NCBI RefSeq assembly: GCF_003854275.1
Contig: NZ_QTQP01000049.1
Span: 1-52,280 of the forward strand
Source: Burkholderia sp. Bp8963
GTDB taxonomy: Bacteria; Pseudomonadota; Gammaproteobacteria; Burkholderiales; Burkholderiaceae
Length of the DNA: 52,280 nucleotides
Direction of reading: 5' to 3'
A model generated the notes under the pieces. The model did not search any database, was not told where the DNA came from, and saw only the letters and a program-made list of their open reading frames with translations. The position numbers were made by a program, and so were the translations under genes. This document shows positions 39,918 to 47,875 of this stretch, piece by piece (position 1 is the stretch's first letter; each line of letters starts with the position of its first letter).

Positions 39918-39985
39918 GACTGACTCCATTGCCCGATCGAGTGTTGATCAGGCGGCTCGAACAGGGCGTCCGATCCGGCTTATCG
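39914..39985 (+). pseudogene. groES: groES vestige (first ~22 codons)
   Basis: From the ATG at 39914 the frame reads MRLTPLPDRVLIRRLEQ, the start of GroES (compare the family pattern LRPLHDRVxVKRLEQE). Similarity stops after about 22 residues. The frame then runs through unrelated sequence, so the rest of groES has been deleted. The ATG overlaps the stop of the upstream fusion gene. Confidence 0.6.
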
Positions 39986-40028
39986 ACCGGCGATCAGGCG
40001 ATGGTCGTCAACGTGTCAAGGAGGACCT

Positions 40029-40115
40029 ATGGCAGCCAAAGACGTGCAGTTTCACGATGTCGCGCGGCAGCGTGTACGGAGCGGAGGGCATCATGGGAAA
40101 GATCATCGGCATTGA
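40029..40115 (+). pseudogene. groEL: groEL vestige (first ~17 codons)
   Basis: After a perfect AAGGAGGA site, the frame at 40029 reads MAAKDVQFHDVARQRV, the hallmark GroEL start (MAAKDVxFGxxARxxM). It then runs into the dnaK leader and stops at 40115 after 28 codons. The remaining roughly 530 codons are absent. It overlaps the dnaK start in another frame. Confidence 0.65.
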
Positions 40116-42021
40116 CCTCGGCACCACGAACTCCTGTGTGGCGCTGATGGAAGGCAATCAGGTCAAGGTGATCGAAAACTCTGAAGGCGCACGCACCACG
40201 CCATCGATCGTCGCCTACATGGACGAGGACGAAGTGCTCGTCGGCGCGCCGGCGAAGCGCCAGGCCGTGACCAATCCAAAGAATACGCTGTTTGCCGTCA
40301 AGCGGCTGATCGGCCGTCGCTACGAGGAAAAAGAAGTGCAGAAGGACATCGGCCTGATGCCCTTCAGAATTTTCAAGGCTGACAACGGCGACGCATGGGT
40401 CGAGGCGCAGGACAAGAAGCTTGCCCCGCCGCAGGTTTCGGCGGAGGTGCTGCGCAAGATGAAGAAGACCGCCGAGGATTACCTGGGCGAACCCGTCACC
40501 GAAGCCGTCATCACGGTGCCGGCCTATTTCAATGACAGCCAGCGCCAGGCCACCAAGGACGCCGGTCGCATCGCCGGCCTCGAAGTGAAGCGGATCATCA
40601 ACGAGCCGACCGCGGCCGCGCTCGCGTTCGGCCTGGACAAGAAGGAAAACCGTGACCGCAAGATCGCCGTGTTCGACCTCGGCGGCGGCACCTTTGATAT
40701 CTCCATCATCGAGATCGCCGACGTGCAAGGCGAGAAGCAGTTCGAAGTGCTCTCGACCAATGGCGATACGTTTCTGGGCGGTGAGGACTTCGACCAGCGC
40801 GTTATCGACTACATCATCGGCGAGTTCAGAAAAGACCAGGGTGTCGATCTGTCCAGGGACGTGCTGGCGCTACAACGCCTGAAGGAAGCCGCGGAGAAAG
40901 CCAAGATCGAACTCTCGTCGACCCAGCAGACCGAAATCAACCTGCCGTATATCACGGCCGACGCCAGTGGGCCAAAGCATCTAACGCTGAAGCTCACGCG
41001 CGCCAAGCTCGAAGCACTGGTCGAAGACCTGATCGAGCGCACGATGGAGCCGTGCCGCATCGCCATCAAGGACGCTGGTGTGGCGGTGGACCGGATCGAT
41101 GACGTGATTCTGGTGGGCGGGATGACCCGCATGCCGCGGGTGCAGGACAAGGTCAGGGCGTTCTTCGGCCGCGAGCCGCGCAGGGACGTCAACCCGGACG
41201 AAGCCGTGGCGGTGGGCGCGGCCATCCAGGGCGCGGTGCTTACAGGCGAACGCAAAGACGTGCTGCTGCTCGACGTTACCCCGCTGTCGCTCGGCATCGA
41301 AACACAGGGCGGGGTGATGACCAGGATGATCGAGAAGAACACGACCATCCCGACCAAGTTCTCGGAGACTTTCTCCACCGCCGACGACAACCAGCCTGCA
41401 GTGACGATCAAGGTCTATCAGGGCGAGCGTGAGATGGTCACCGGCAACAAGCTGCTGGGCGAGTTCAGCCTCGAAGGCATTCCGCCCGCACCGCGTGGCA
41501 TGCCACAGATCGAGGTGACGTTCGACATCGACGCGAATGGCATCCTGCACGTATCGGCCAGAGACAAGGCGACTGGCAAGGAAAAACGGATCACCATCCG
41601 GGCCAATTCAGGTCTGTCCGAGGACGAAATACAGAAGATGGTGAAGGACGCCGAGGCGCACGCGACCGAAGACCACCGGATGCGTGAGCTGGCCGACGCG
41701 CGCAACCGCGGTGACGCTCTGGTGCACAGCACGAAGAAGGCGCTCACCGAGTACGGCGACAAGCTGGAGCCGGGCGAGAAAGAAAAGATCGAAGCCGCAA
41801 TCAAGGAGCTTGAAGGGGCGCTCAAGGGATCCGACAAGACCGAGATTGATGCCCGAGTGCATGCGCTCGCCACGAGCTCACAGAAACTCGGCGAAAAGCT
41901 GTATGCCGACGTGCAGGCGCAGGCAGCCGGCGGCTCGGGTGGTCCGACCGATCAAGCAGCCGATGGCGGGACAAAAGAGGACGATGTTGTGGATGCGGAG
42001 TTCAAGGAGGTGAAGCGGTAA
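40093..42021 (+). CDS. dnaK: Molecular chaperone DnaK (Hsp70), accessory copy
   Basis: This 642-residue protein is a complete Hsp70. The actin-like ATPase starts MGKIIGIDLGTTNSCVA and holds NEPTAAALAFGLDK, VFDLGGGTFDISI and ILVGGMTRMPRVQ. The substrate-binding domain contains LLLDVTPLSLGIETQGGVMT, and the helical lid ends in an acidic tail DDVVDAEFKEVKR. It refolds proteins in an ATP cycle with DnaJ and GrpE, neither of which is encoded here. GGAGGG supports the start at 40093. A housekeeping dnaK with dnaJ/grpE is expected elsewhere in such genomes, so this is probably a second copy that works with the nearby Hsp20 proteins. Confidence 0.95.
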   Translation: MGKIIGIDLGTTNSCVALMEGNQVKVIENSEGARTTPSIVAYMDEDEVLVGAPAKRQAVTNPKNTLFAVKRLIGRRYEEKEVQKDIGLMPFRIFKADNGDAWVEAQDKKLAPPQVSAEVLRKMKKTAEDYLGEPVTEAVITVPAYFNDSQRQATKDAGRIAGLEVKRIINEPTAAALAFGLDKKENRDRKIAVFDLGGGTFDISIIEIADVQGEKQFEVLSTNGDTFLGGEDFDQRVIDYIIGEFRKDQGVDLSRDVLALQRLKEAAEKAKIELSSTQQTEINLPYITADASGPKHLTLKLTRAKLEALVEDLIERTMEPCRIAIKDAGVAVDRIDDVILVGGMTRMPRVQDKVRAFFGREPRRDVNPDEAVAVGAAIQGAVLTGERKDVLLLDVTPLSLGIETQGGVMTRMIEKNTTIPTKFSETFSTADDNQPAVTIKVYQGEREMVTGNKLLGEFSLEGIPPAPRGMPQIEVTFDIDANGILHVSARDKATGKEKRITIRANSGLSEDEIQKMVKDAEAHATEDHRMRELADARNRGDALVHSTKKALTEYGDKLEPGEKEKIEAAIKELEGALKGSDKTEIDARVHALATSSQKLGEKLYADVQAQAAGGSGGPTDQAADGGTKEDDVVDAEFKEVKR

Positions 42022-42152
42022 GCAGACACTGCAATGCCGTGCTTTGGTGCAGTTCCGAGGTTGTGGCGGGCGAGCCGGCGGGCGGACATCACGTGGTTGC
42101 CAGTCCGAGCCGTCAGCTTGTGCGTCGGACACGATTTGCGTGATTGGTGAAC

Positions 42153-42416
42153 ATGAAGCTGAATCTGACGATCGATTCCACGCCGTTGAGCATTGAGCTT
42201 GATGATGTACTCGCCAGGCTGCTGGCGGTACGGCTGGACGCGCCTTTGGAAGCCGACGCCATGCGCGACGCGATTTCCCGTCATCTGAGTGACGTCGGCG
42301 GTCCATGGATGCTTGATGAGGACCATATGCGCAATCGCATTGTGCGTCGCCTTATCCTGGAAATCGTCGATCCGGCGCTGGTCGTTCGCTATCTGATGAT
42401 CGAGCAGCCGCAGTAG
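42153..42416 (+). CDS. Small hypothetical protein
   Basis: This 87-residue acidic protein has one short beta segment (KLNLTIDSTPLSIELDDVLA) followed by helices (ADAMRDAISRHLSDVG; RNRIVRRLILEIVDPALVVR). The ribosome binding site is weak (GGTGA). It lies 131 bases after dnaK. No domain is recognised and no signal or membrane segment is seen. It may be part of the stress island. Confidence 0.4.
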   Translation: MKLNLTIDSTPLSIELDDVLARLLAVRLDAPLEADAMRDAISRHLSDVGGPWMLDEDHMRNRIVRRLILEIVDPALVVRYLMIEQPQ

Positions 42417-42509
42417 GTTTTCGTCCAATCAGGAAGCACGCGCCATTTGTCGTCCAGGATGGCTCGCGCAAGCGGCACAAGTGAGCCGCTTTACTGTAAG
42501 GAGGTCGCT

Positions 42510-43034
42510 ATGGAACTTCACATGCATTCGCACCATTTCACTCGCCGTACGCCCGACTGGCGCACAGCCGTGATCGGCGGATGTGCAGCCGGCGTGGTGC
42601 TTGTGGTGCTCGAACTCCTTGCCATGTGGGTCACGGGTCAGAGCCCATGGGGCCCGCCGCGAATGATCGCGGCAATCGCTCTGGGACGTGATGCGCTTGC
42701 GCAGCCTGCCACGTTTGACCTGGGCATCATGCTGCTGGCGCTCGTTGTCCACTTTGCACTTTCGATTGTCTTCGCGCTCATTCTGTCAGTGATCGTGGCG
42801 CCGTTCAGCTTTGATTCGAGCGTCGGAATGGCCTCGTTGGTGGGTGCTGTATTCGGTGCCGCCGTATACCTGGTCAACTTCTACGGAATGACCCGGTGGT
42901 TTCCGTGGTTTGCAGAGGCCAGGGGCTGGATGAGCCTCGTTGGCCACATCGTGTTCGGACTGGTAGCGGCAGACACCTATCTGCGTCTCGAAAGGAGGGA
43001 GACAGACGTGAGTGGAACGAAGACCATCAGCTAA
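42510..43034 (+). CDS. Small integral membrane protein
   Basis: This 174-residue protein has about four hydrophobic helices: AVIGGCAAGVVLVVLELLAM, IMLLALVVHFALSIVFALIL, MASLVGAVFGAAVYLVNFYG and SLVGHIVFGLVAADTYL. A His-rich N-terminus (ELHMHSHHF) could bind metal. TAAGGAGGT is an excellent ribosome binding site for the ATG at 42510. Proteins like this, with a conserved WFPWFAEARGW loop, are found near stress genes in Burkholderiaceae. The function is unknown. Confidence 0.6.
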   Translation: MELHMHSHHFTRRTPDWRTAVIGGCAAGVVLVVLELLAMWVTGQSPWGPPRMIAAIALGRDALAQPATFDLGIMLLALVVHFALSIVFALILSVIVAPFSFDSSVGMASLVGAVFGAAVYLVNFYGMTRWFPWFAEARGWMSLVGHIVFGLVAADTYLRLERRETDVSGTKTIS

Positions 43035-43133
43035 CGCGGTCCGTGAGGACCGAAGTCAACCTCAGGTACGGCGACGGCGCAGGCGGCACGCAGCCGCGCC
43101 GTCGTCTCTCGTTTCGGCTCAGTCTCTGCATCC

Positions 43134-44219
43134 TCAATCCCGGGTGCCCTGCCAGGGGCGAACGGCGGCCACGCGCTCGGCAAGCTTTGCGTCGTAGCTC
43201 GAATGCACATGCACCCGCTTCCTGTCGGGAAATGCATAGGTGTATGCCTTGCGCAGCGCGAGCGAAGCCTCATGAAACCCGGACAGGATGAGTTTTTGTT
43301 TGTTCGGGTAGCCGGCGATGTCGCCTGCCGCGAAGATGCCTGGGCGTGAGCTCTCGTAGCACGACGTATCGACGACGATCCGTCCGGCCTGCACGGCGAT
43401 CCCCCAGTTGGCGATTGGACCGAGGTTCGCGACGAGTCCATACAGCACGAGTAATTGATCGGCGTCGAGGCACACCGAGCCGCCGATCTGGCGAACCTCC
43501 AGCGATTCGAGCGTTCCCCCTGGTGCGTTCAGCCCGGCGATCGTGCCGACCACGAAATCCATCTCACCTGCCGCGACCGCCTGATGCAATCGGGCGACGC
43601 TCGAGTCCATCGCGCTGAAGCCGCTGCGTCGGTGGACGAGCGTGACGTGTCGCGCGACCGAGCGCAGCGTCAGCGCCCAGTCGAGCGCGGAGTCACCGCC
43701 GCCCGCGACCACGACGTTCTTTCCGGCAAAGCTGTTCATGTCGGAGACGCTGTAATGGACGGACCGGCCCTCAAGGAGCGCAGCCTCGTCGAGGGTGAGC
43801 CGCTGCGGCACGAACGCGCCGTTGCCGGCAGCAATCAAGATCGCCGCGGCGTCAAACGCGCAGCCCCTATCGGTACGGGCAAGCCATCGACCGCCCTCGA
43901 GCGGATCGAGCGTCTCGATGCGCTGCCCGAGATGCATCGGGGGATCGAAGGGCCGGCATTGTTCGACGAGACGATCGACGAGATCGCGCGCGGTGCACGA
44001 TGGTATGGCAGGAATATCGTAGATCGGCTTGTCCGGATATAGCTCGATACACTGGCCGCCGGGGTATTCGATCCCGTCGACGATCCGGCACGAGAGACCG
44101 ATCACACCTGCCTCGAACGCGGCAAACAGGCCAACGGGACCTGCGCCGACGATCAGCACGTCGGTGCGTAAAGGACTTGAGACCGACGAATTTTCTGGGG
44201 ACATCACGCGTATTCCCAT
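43134..44219 (-). CDS. Ferredoxin/flavodoxin-NADP+ reductase, thioredoxin-reductase-like type
   Basis: This 361-residue two-dinucleotide-domain flavoprotein has FAD motif GAGPVG (25-30) and YPGGQCIELYPDKPIYDIP, which is highly typical of type 2 ferredoxin-NADP+ reductases. The NADP motif is GGGDSA (173-178) with HRR at 196-198, and the late FAD motif is FAAGDIAGYPNKQKLI. No CxxC redox pair is present, so it is not a thioredoxin reductase. It moves electrons between NADPH and ferredoxin or flavodoxin. The start could also be the Met at 44204. The gene stands alone, convergent with the membrane protein gene. Confidence 0.87.
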   Translation of the reverse strand: MGIRVMSPENSSVSSPLRTDVLIVGAGPVGLFAAFEAGVIGLSCRIVDGIEYPGGQCIELYPDKPIYDIPAIPSCTARDLVDRLVEQCRPFDPPMHLGQRIETLDPLEGGRWLARTDRGCAFDAAAILIAAGNGAFVPQRLTLDEAALLEGRSVHYSVSDMNSFAGKNVVVAGGGDSALDWALTLRSVARHVTLVHRRSGFSAMDSSVARLHQAVAAGEMDFVVGTIAGLNAPGGTLESLEVRQIGGSVCLDADQLLVLYGLVANLGPIANWGIAVQAGRIVVDTSCYESSRPGIFAAGDIAGYPNKQKLILSGFHEASLALRKAYTYAFPDRKRVHVHSSYDAKLAERVAAVRPWQGTRD

Positions 44220-44551
44220 GGACTACCCCAAAGTTCAGCGAGTATGGCCCAGCCTGCTTCAAGCCGTCATCGCAAACGGTTATTTTATATCTTGTAGCGA
44301 TGACACTACTTTTGTGCTTGTCAATCTCACTATTATTTTGCCAGGTAACGCCACCAGGATTTTTTCAAGATAGCCAGAGCCCAGTTGATACAAGGGGTTC
44401 GGCACATCGGGGCGCTTTGACAGATGAGGGTGGACGACTACCACTGTGTAAAGCAACCGAAGTGCCATGGTCGATAGCGACATGTTAAGGAGCTAACGGA
44501 CGCAGCTTGCGTTGCCCTCGTCGTCGCGGACGCAGCGGCGTTCGGCTAAAG
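44220..44551. other. Intergenic region between the FNR gene and the IclR gene
   Basis: These 332 bases are locally AT-rich (about 44275-44345) compared with the surroundings. No gene, repeat or terminator could be supported. The AT-rich stretch may hold the promoter of the FNR gene. Confidence 0.4.
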
Positions 44552-45370
44552 TTAGCCACCGGCATCGGCATCCCGTGTTTTGCTGTCGACAGAGTCTTCA
44601 TGAGCGAATCTGGCGATACTCGCATCGTATCTCGCTCCCGTACCACCCAGGGTGACCGTCGCACGCTTCGCGCTGTCAAGCAAAGCCCTCAGCGCAACGT
44701 TGATGGTGGATGGAACGTCGAATCTGCCTTTCGGTCCTGATAGAGTCAGAGCGCCCACCAGTTCACCTGTCGAATCGAACACAGGCACCGATGCTGACGC
44801 TGTCTCAGGATCGCGTTCGCCGAATGACACCGCCCAGAGTTGCTCGCGCACGTCATTCCAGCGCGAGTCCAGCGACTCAGTGAATGCGAGCAGCACTTTG
44901 CCGGACGCGCCCTTGTCGATCGCGAATTCCTCGCCAACACGTATCGAGACCCGTACGCTTCTTGACGGCTCGACGCGGTACAGCACTAACCGATGGTCAC
45001 CCTGCCTGACGTAGAAGGATGCCGTCTCGCCCAGGTCCCGACTCAACTGCTGGAGGATAGGTTCGACAACCGGACCGACTTGAAAAGACCGTTGATAGAG
45101 CGTTGCTAGGCGAAGTGGTTGGTGGCCGATCGCGTATTGCCCGTCCTTCAGCTTCCGTATGAATCCGCCATGCTCCAAAGCACCGAGCAGGCGCAATACC
45201 GTGCTCTTGTACAAGCCGGTTCGACGCGAGAGTTCGGTTAGCGTCAACTGGTCATCAGTCGCTCCAAAGGCGTTGAGAATCGCGAACGCTCGATCCAGGA
45301 CGGCAACGCCACTCGACGTTTCAGACGCGTCGACCGGCGACTCTGTCGTCGTAAGCGTATTGATAGGCAC
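44552..45370 (-). CDS. IclR-family transcriptional regulator
   Basis: This 272-residue protein has an N-terminal winged HTH (LTELSRRTGLYKSTVLRLLG, then ALEHGGFIRKLKDGQYAIG) and a C-terminal GAF-like effector domain with EEFAIDKGASGKVLLAF and VPVFDSTGELVGALTLSGPK. The GTG at 45370 is chosen because AAGGAGG sits just upstream; a longer frame would run into the first operator copy. It is divergent from the HMG-CoA-lyase/CoA-transferase operon, which it most likely controls through the three palindromes between them. Confidence 0.88.
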   Translation of the reverse strand: MPINTLTTTESPVDASETSSGVAVLDRAFAILNAFGATDDQLTLTELSRRTGLYKSTVLRLLGALEHGGFIRKLKDGQYAIGHQPLRLATLYQRSFQVGPVVEPILQQLSRDLGETASFYVRQGDHRLVLYRVEPSRSVRVSIRVGEEFAIDKGASGKVLLAFTESLDSRWNDVREQLWAVSFGERDPETASASVPVFDSTGELVGALTLSGPKGRFDVPSTINVALRALLDSAKRATVTLGGTGARYDASIARFAHEDSVDSKTRDADAGG

Positions 45371-45403
45371 GTTTTTCCTCCTTGCTCGTAGCATCACTCT
45401 ACA

Positions 45404-45420
45404 GTTCCGTCTGACAGAAC
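45404..45420. promoter_or_regulatory. 17-bp palindrome, IclR operator candidate, copy 1
   Basis: GTTCCGTCTGACAGAAC is nearly symmetric (GTTC-GTCTGAC-GAAC). It lies 33 bases upstream of the iclR start and would suit autoregulation. Confidence 0.5.
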
Positions 45421-45487
45421 TCAAGTTCTATTATTTGCGAAATTCGGGGGTTTACCCGCCTTAACCCACCACGAGTGTACGCATATA

Positions 45488-45504
45488 GTTCTTTCAGATA
45501 GAAC
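45488..45504. promoter_or_regulatory. 17-bp palindrome, IclR operator candidate, copy 2
   Basis: GTTCTTTCAGATAGAAC shares the GTTC...GAAC ends and TC-GA core with copies 1 and 3. It lies exactly 20 bases before copy 3, on the same face of the helix. Confidence 0.5.
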
Positions 45505-45507
45505 ATT

Positions 45508-45524
45508 GGTCTGTCAGATAGAAC
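45508..45524. promoter_or_regulatory. 17-bp palindrome, IclR operator candidate, copy 3
   Basis: GGTCTGTCAGATAGAAC lies directly upstream of the AAGGAG site of the lyase gene. Binding here would block transcription or translation initiation of that operon. Confidence 0.5.
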
Positions 45525-45542
45525 AAGGAGTCGGTGGTGAGT

Positions 45543-46520
45543 ATGTCTAATCCCAAGGTGTTGATCAGCGAAGTGGGGCCGCGCGACGGCCTGCAAAGCA
45601 TTAAGCGCGTCATGCCGACAGAGGCCAAGCTGCGATGGATCGCCGCGCTGGCCGCCGCTGGGCTGAAGGAGATCGAGGTGGGCTCGTTCGTACCGCCGAA
45701 GCTGCTGCCGCAAATGGCCGACATCCGTGAGGTTGTGGCTCATGCGCTGTCGATTCCGGGCCTGCATGTGGCGGTCCTCGCGCCGAATCTGCGTGGTTCG
45801 CAAGGTGCGTTCGAGGCCGGTGTACACAAGGTAACGCTGCCCGTCTCCGTGACCAACGAGCACTCGATGGCCAATATCCGCAAGACGACGGCGCAGATGA
45901 TCGAAGAGGTTCGCAGCATCGTCGCATTGCGCAACGAGCAGTTTCCCGGCGTGCAGATCGAAGCGGGTGTGTCGGTCGCATTTGGCTGCACGATCGCTGG
46001 GACGGTCACCGACGACGAGACGATGCGCATGTGCGTCGCGATGGCCGAGTGCGGCGTGGACGAGATCGGTCTTTCCGATACCAGCGGCTACGCCAACCCG
46101 GCGCAGGTTCGTCGCCTGTTCCGCCGATTGCAATCTGAACTCGGGGCCAAGGCGGGCGGGGCGCACTTTCATAACACGCGCGGTCAGGGACTGGCCAATG
46201 TGATTGCCGCGCTTGACGTTGGCGTCACCACGATCGATTCGAGCCAGGCTGGTCTTGGCGGCTGTCCGTATGCGCCGGGCGCTACCGGAAACATCGTCAC
46301 GGAGGATCTTGCCTTCTTGCTGGAAGCCATGGGCTATGACACGGGCGTGGACATCGACAAACTGATCGCAGCGCGCGCGATTCTGGCCGAATCTTTGCCG
46401 GAAGAGTCTTTGTACGGACACGTGCCGGATGCCGGGCTGCCCAAGGGATTCACGTACTCAGACGGGCGCGTACCGAGCGCGCCGCAACCGGAAGGCTGTT
46501 TGTTGGGAGTTGCGCAATGA
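45543..46520 (+). CDS. Hydroxymethylglutaryl-CoA lyase-like enzyme
   Basis: This 325-residue HMGL-like TIM barrel has ISEVGPRDGLQS with the catalytic Arg-Asp near the start. A metal-binding His pair sits in GAHFHNTRGQGL, and the catalytic Cys loop is GLGGCPYAPGATGN. Such lyases split 3-hydroxy-3-methylglutaryl-CoA or similar 3-hydroxyacyl-CoAs, releasing acetyl-CoA or pyruvate. The ATG at 45543 is used; GTG codons at 45534 and 45537 are closer to AAGGAG (45525-45530) and could be the true start. Its stop overlaps the CoA-transferase start, so the two act as a pair: CoA activation of the acid, then cleavage. Confidence 0.88.
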   Translation: MSNPKVLISEVGPRDGLQSIKRVMPTEAKLRWIAALAAAGLKEIEVGSFVPPKLLPQMADIREVVAHALSIPGLHVAVLAPNLRGSQGAFEAGVHKVTLPVSVTNEHSMANIRKTTAQMIEEVRSIVALRNEQFPGVQIEAGVSVAFGCTIAGTVTDDETMRMCVAMAECGVDEIGLSDTSGYANPAQVRRLFRRLQSELGAKAGGAHFHNTRGQGLANVIAALDVGVTTIDSSQAGLGGCPYAPGATGNIVTEDLAFLLEAMGYDTGVDIDKLIAARAILAESLPEESLYGHVPDAGLPKGFTYSDGRVPSAPQPEGCLLGVAQ

Positions 46521-47791
46521 GCGAAGTGCAAGCGAATCAATCTCTGCCGTACAGCGGCGTACGTGTAGTCGAGATGACGCACATGGTAATGGGACCGACA
46601 TGCGGCATGGTCCTGGCTGATCTGGGTGCGGAAGTGATCAAGGTTGAACCGATCGCCGGTGACAGCACGCGCGCTCTTCGAGGGTCCGGAGCCGGCTTCT
46701 TCAGTACCTTCAATCGGAACAAGAAGAGCATTGCCGTCGATGTGAAGGATGCGCGCGGGGTCGAGATCGTGCACAAGCTGCTTGCCGGTGCGGACGTCTT
46801 CAGCGAAAACTTCAAGAGCGGCACGATGGACAAACTGGGCCTCGGATATGCGGCGCTTTCCAGGCTCAATCCGCGTCTCGTCTATGTGTCGCACAAGGGG
46901 TTCCTGCCCGGCCCTTACGATCACCGCACTGCGCTCGACGAGGTCGTGCAGATGATGGGTGGCCTCGCCTACATGACGGGACCGGAAGGGCGTCCGCTGC
47001 GGGCTGGCACGAGTGTCAACGACATCATGGGCGGCATGTTTGGCGCAATCGGCGCGATGGCGGCGCTCGCTCAACGCGATCGCACCGGACACGGCCAGGA
47101 GGTCCAAAGCGCGCTATTCGAGAACAACGTGTTTCTCGTCGCGCAACACATGATGCAGTTCGCCGTGACAGGAAAAGCTGCAGCGCCGATGCCGAGCCGG
47201 ATCTCCGCCTGGGCCATCTACGACGTGTTTTCAGTCAGGAACGGCGAACAGATCTTCCTGGCGGTTGTGTCCGATACACAATGGGCGATCTTCTGTGACG
47301 CGTTTGGTCTGTCAGCACTGAAGGCGGACGAGCGCATCGGGACGAATAATCAGCGGGTGCAGGCGCGCGACTGGTTACTTCCGCAGCTTCGCAAGCACAT
47401 GGAAGCATTCACTGCAGCCGAGATCAGCGCGATCTTCGAGCGCTGCGGATTGCCGTACGCGCCGATTACCAAGCCTCAGGATCTGTTTGACGATCCCCAT
47501 CTGCTTGCAACCGGGGGGCTTGCCGATGTGACGTTGCCGTCCGACGCCAGTGGCGCTGGCCAACCCGTATCCACGAAAACAGCGTTGCTGCCCCTGACGC
47601 TTGGCGGGGAGCGGCTGCAACTGCGTGCAGCACCGCCCTCACTCGGTCAGGACACGCGAGCGCTTCTCATGCAACTTGGTTACACGTCAGAGGACCTCAG
47701 GCAACTGACCGAAGCGGGCGTCGTCAGGTGTCAGAACCGGCAGCCTGGCGATGCGGCGAGCCCGTCGGCGAACGAACTCGCCAGTGCCTGA
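46517..47791 (+). CDS. CaiB/BaiF family (class III) CoA transferase
   Basis: This 424-residue protein has VRVVEMTHMVMGPTCGMVLA, DLGAEVIKVEP, FFSTFNRNKKSIAVDVKD and GTSVNDIMGGMFGAIGAMAA, all typical of the family. The residue aligned with the catalytic Asp of formyl-CoA transferase (D169) appears to be E202, in SALFENNVFL, a conservative change worth noting. It transfers CoA from a donor such as succinyl-CoA to a carboxylic acid. It overlaps the lyase gene by four bases and is followed 84 bases later by the MFS gene. The acid could be 3-hydroxy-3-methylglutarate or a related branched dicarboxylate. Confidence 0.88.
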   Translation: MSEVQANQSLPYSGVRVVEMTHMVMGPTCGMVLADLGAEVIKVEPIAGDSTRALRGSGAGFFSTFNRNKKSIAVDVKDARGVEIVHKLLAGADVFSENFKSGTMDKLGLGYAALSRLNPRLVYVSHKGFLPGPYDHRTALDEVVQMMGGLAYMTGPEGRPLRAGTSVNDIMGGMFGAIGAMAALAQRDRTGHGQEVQSALFENNVFLVAQHMMQFAVTGKAAAPMPSRISAWAIYDVFSVRNGEQIFLAVVSDTQWAIFCDAFGLSALKADERIGTNNQRVQARDWLLPQLRKHMEAFTAAEISAIFERCGLPYAPITKPQDLFDDPHLLATGGLADVTLPSDASGAGQPVSTKTALLPLTLGGERLQLRAAPPSLGQDTRALLMQLGYTSEDLRQLTEAGVVRCQNRQPGDAASPSANELASA

Positions 47792-47875
47792 CACGCGAAC
47801 AGCACACAAAGAATCGCTGCGCCGCGCGTGGGCGGTATGGTTCAACTCGGCCAGTGATTCGACAGGAGACGACAC

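Noticed and set aside
43134..44219. Thioredoxin reductase for the flavoprotein
   Set aside because: No CxxC redox pair, and YPGGQC plus the GFHEA ending fit ferredoxin-NADP+ reductase type 2.
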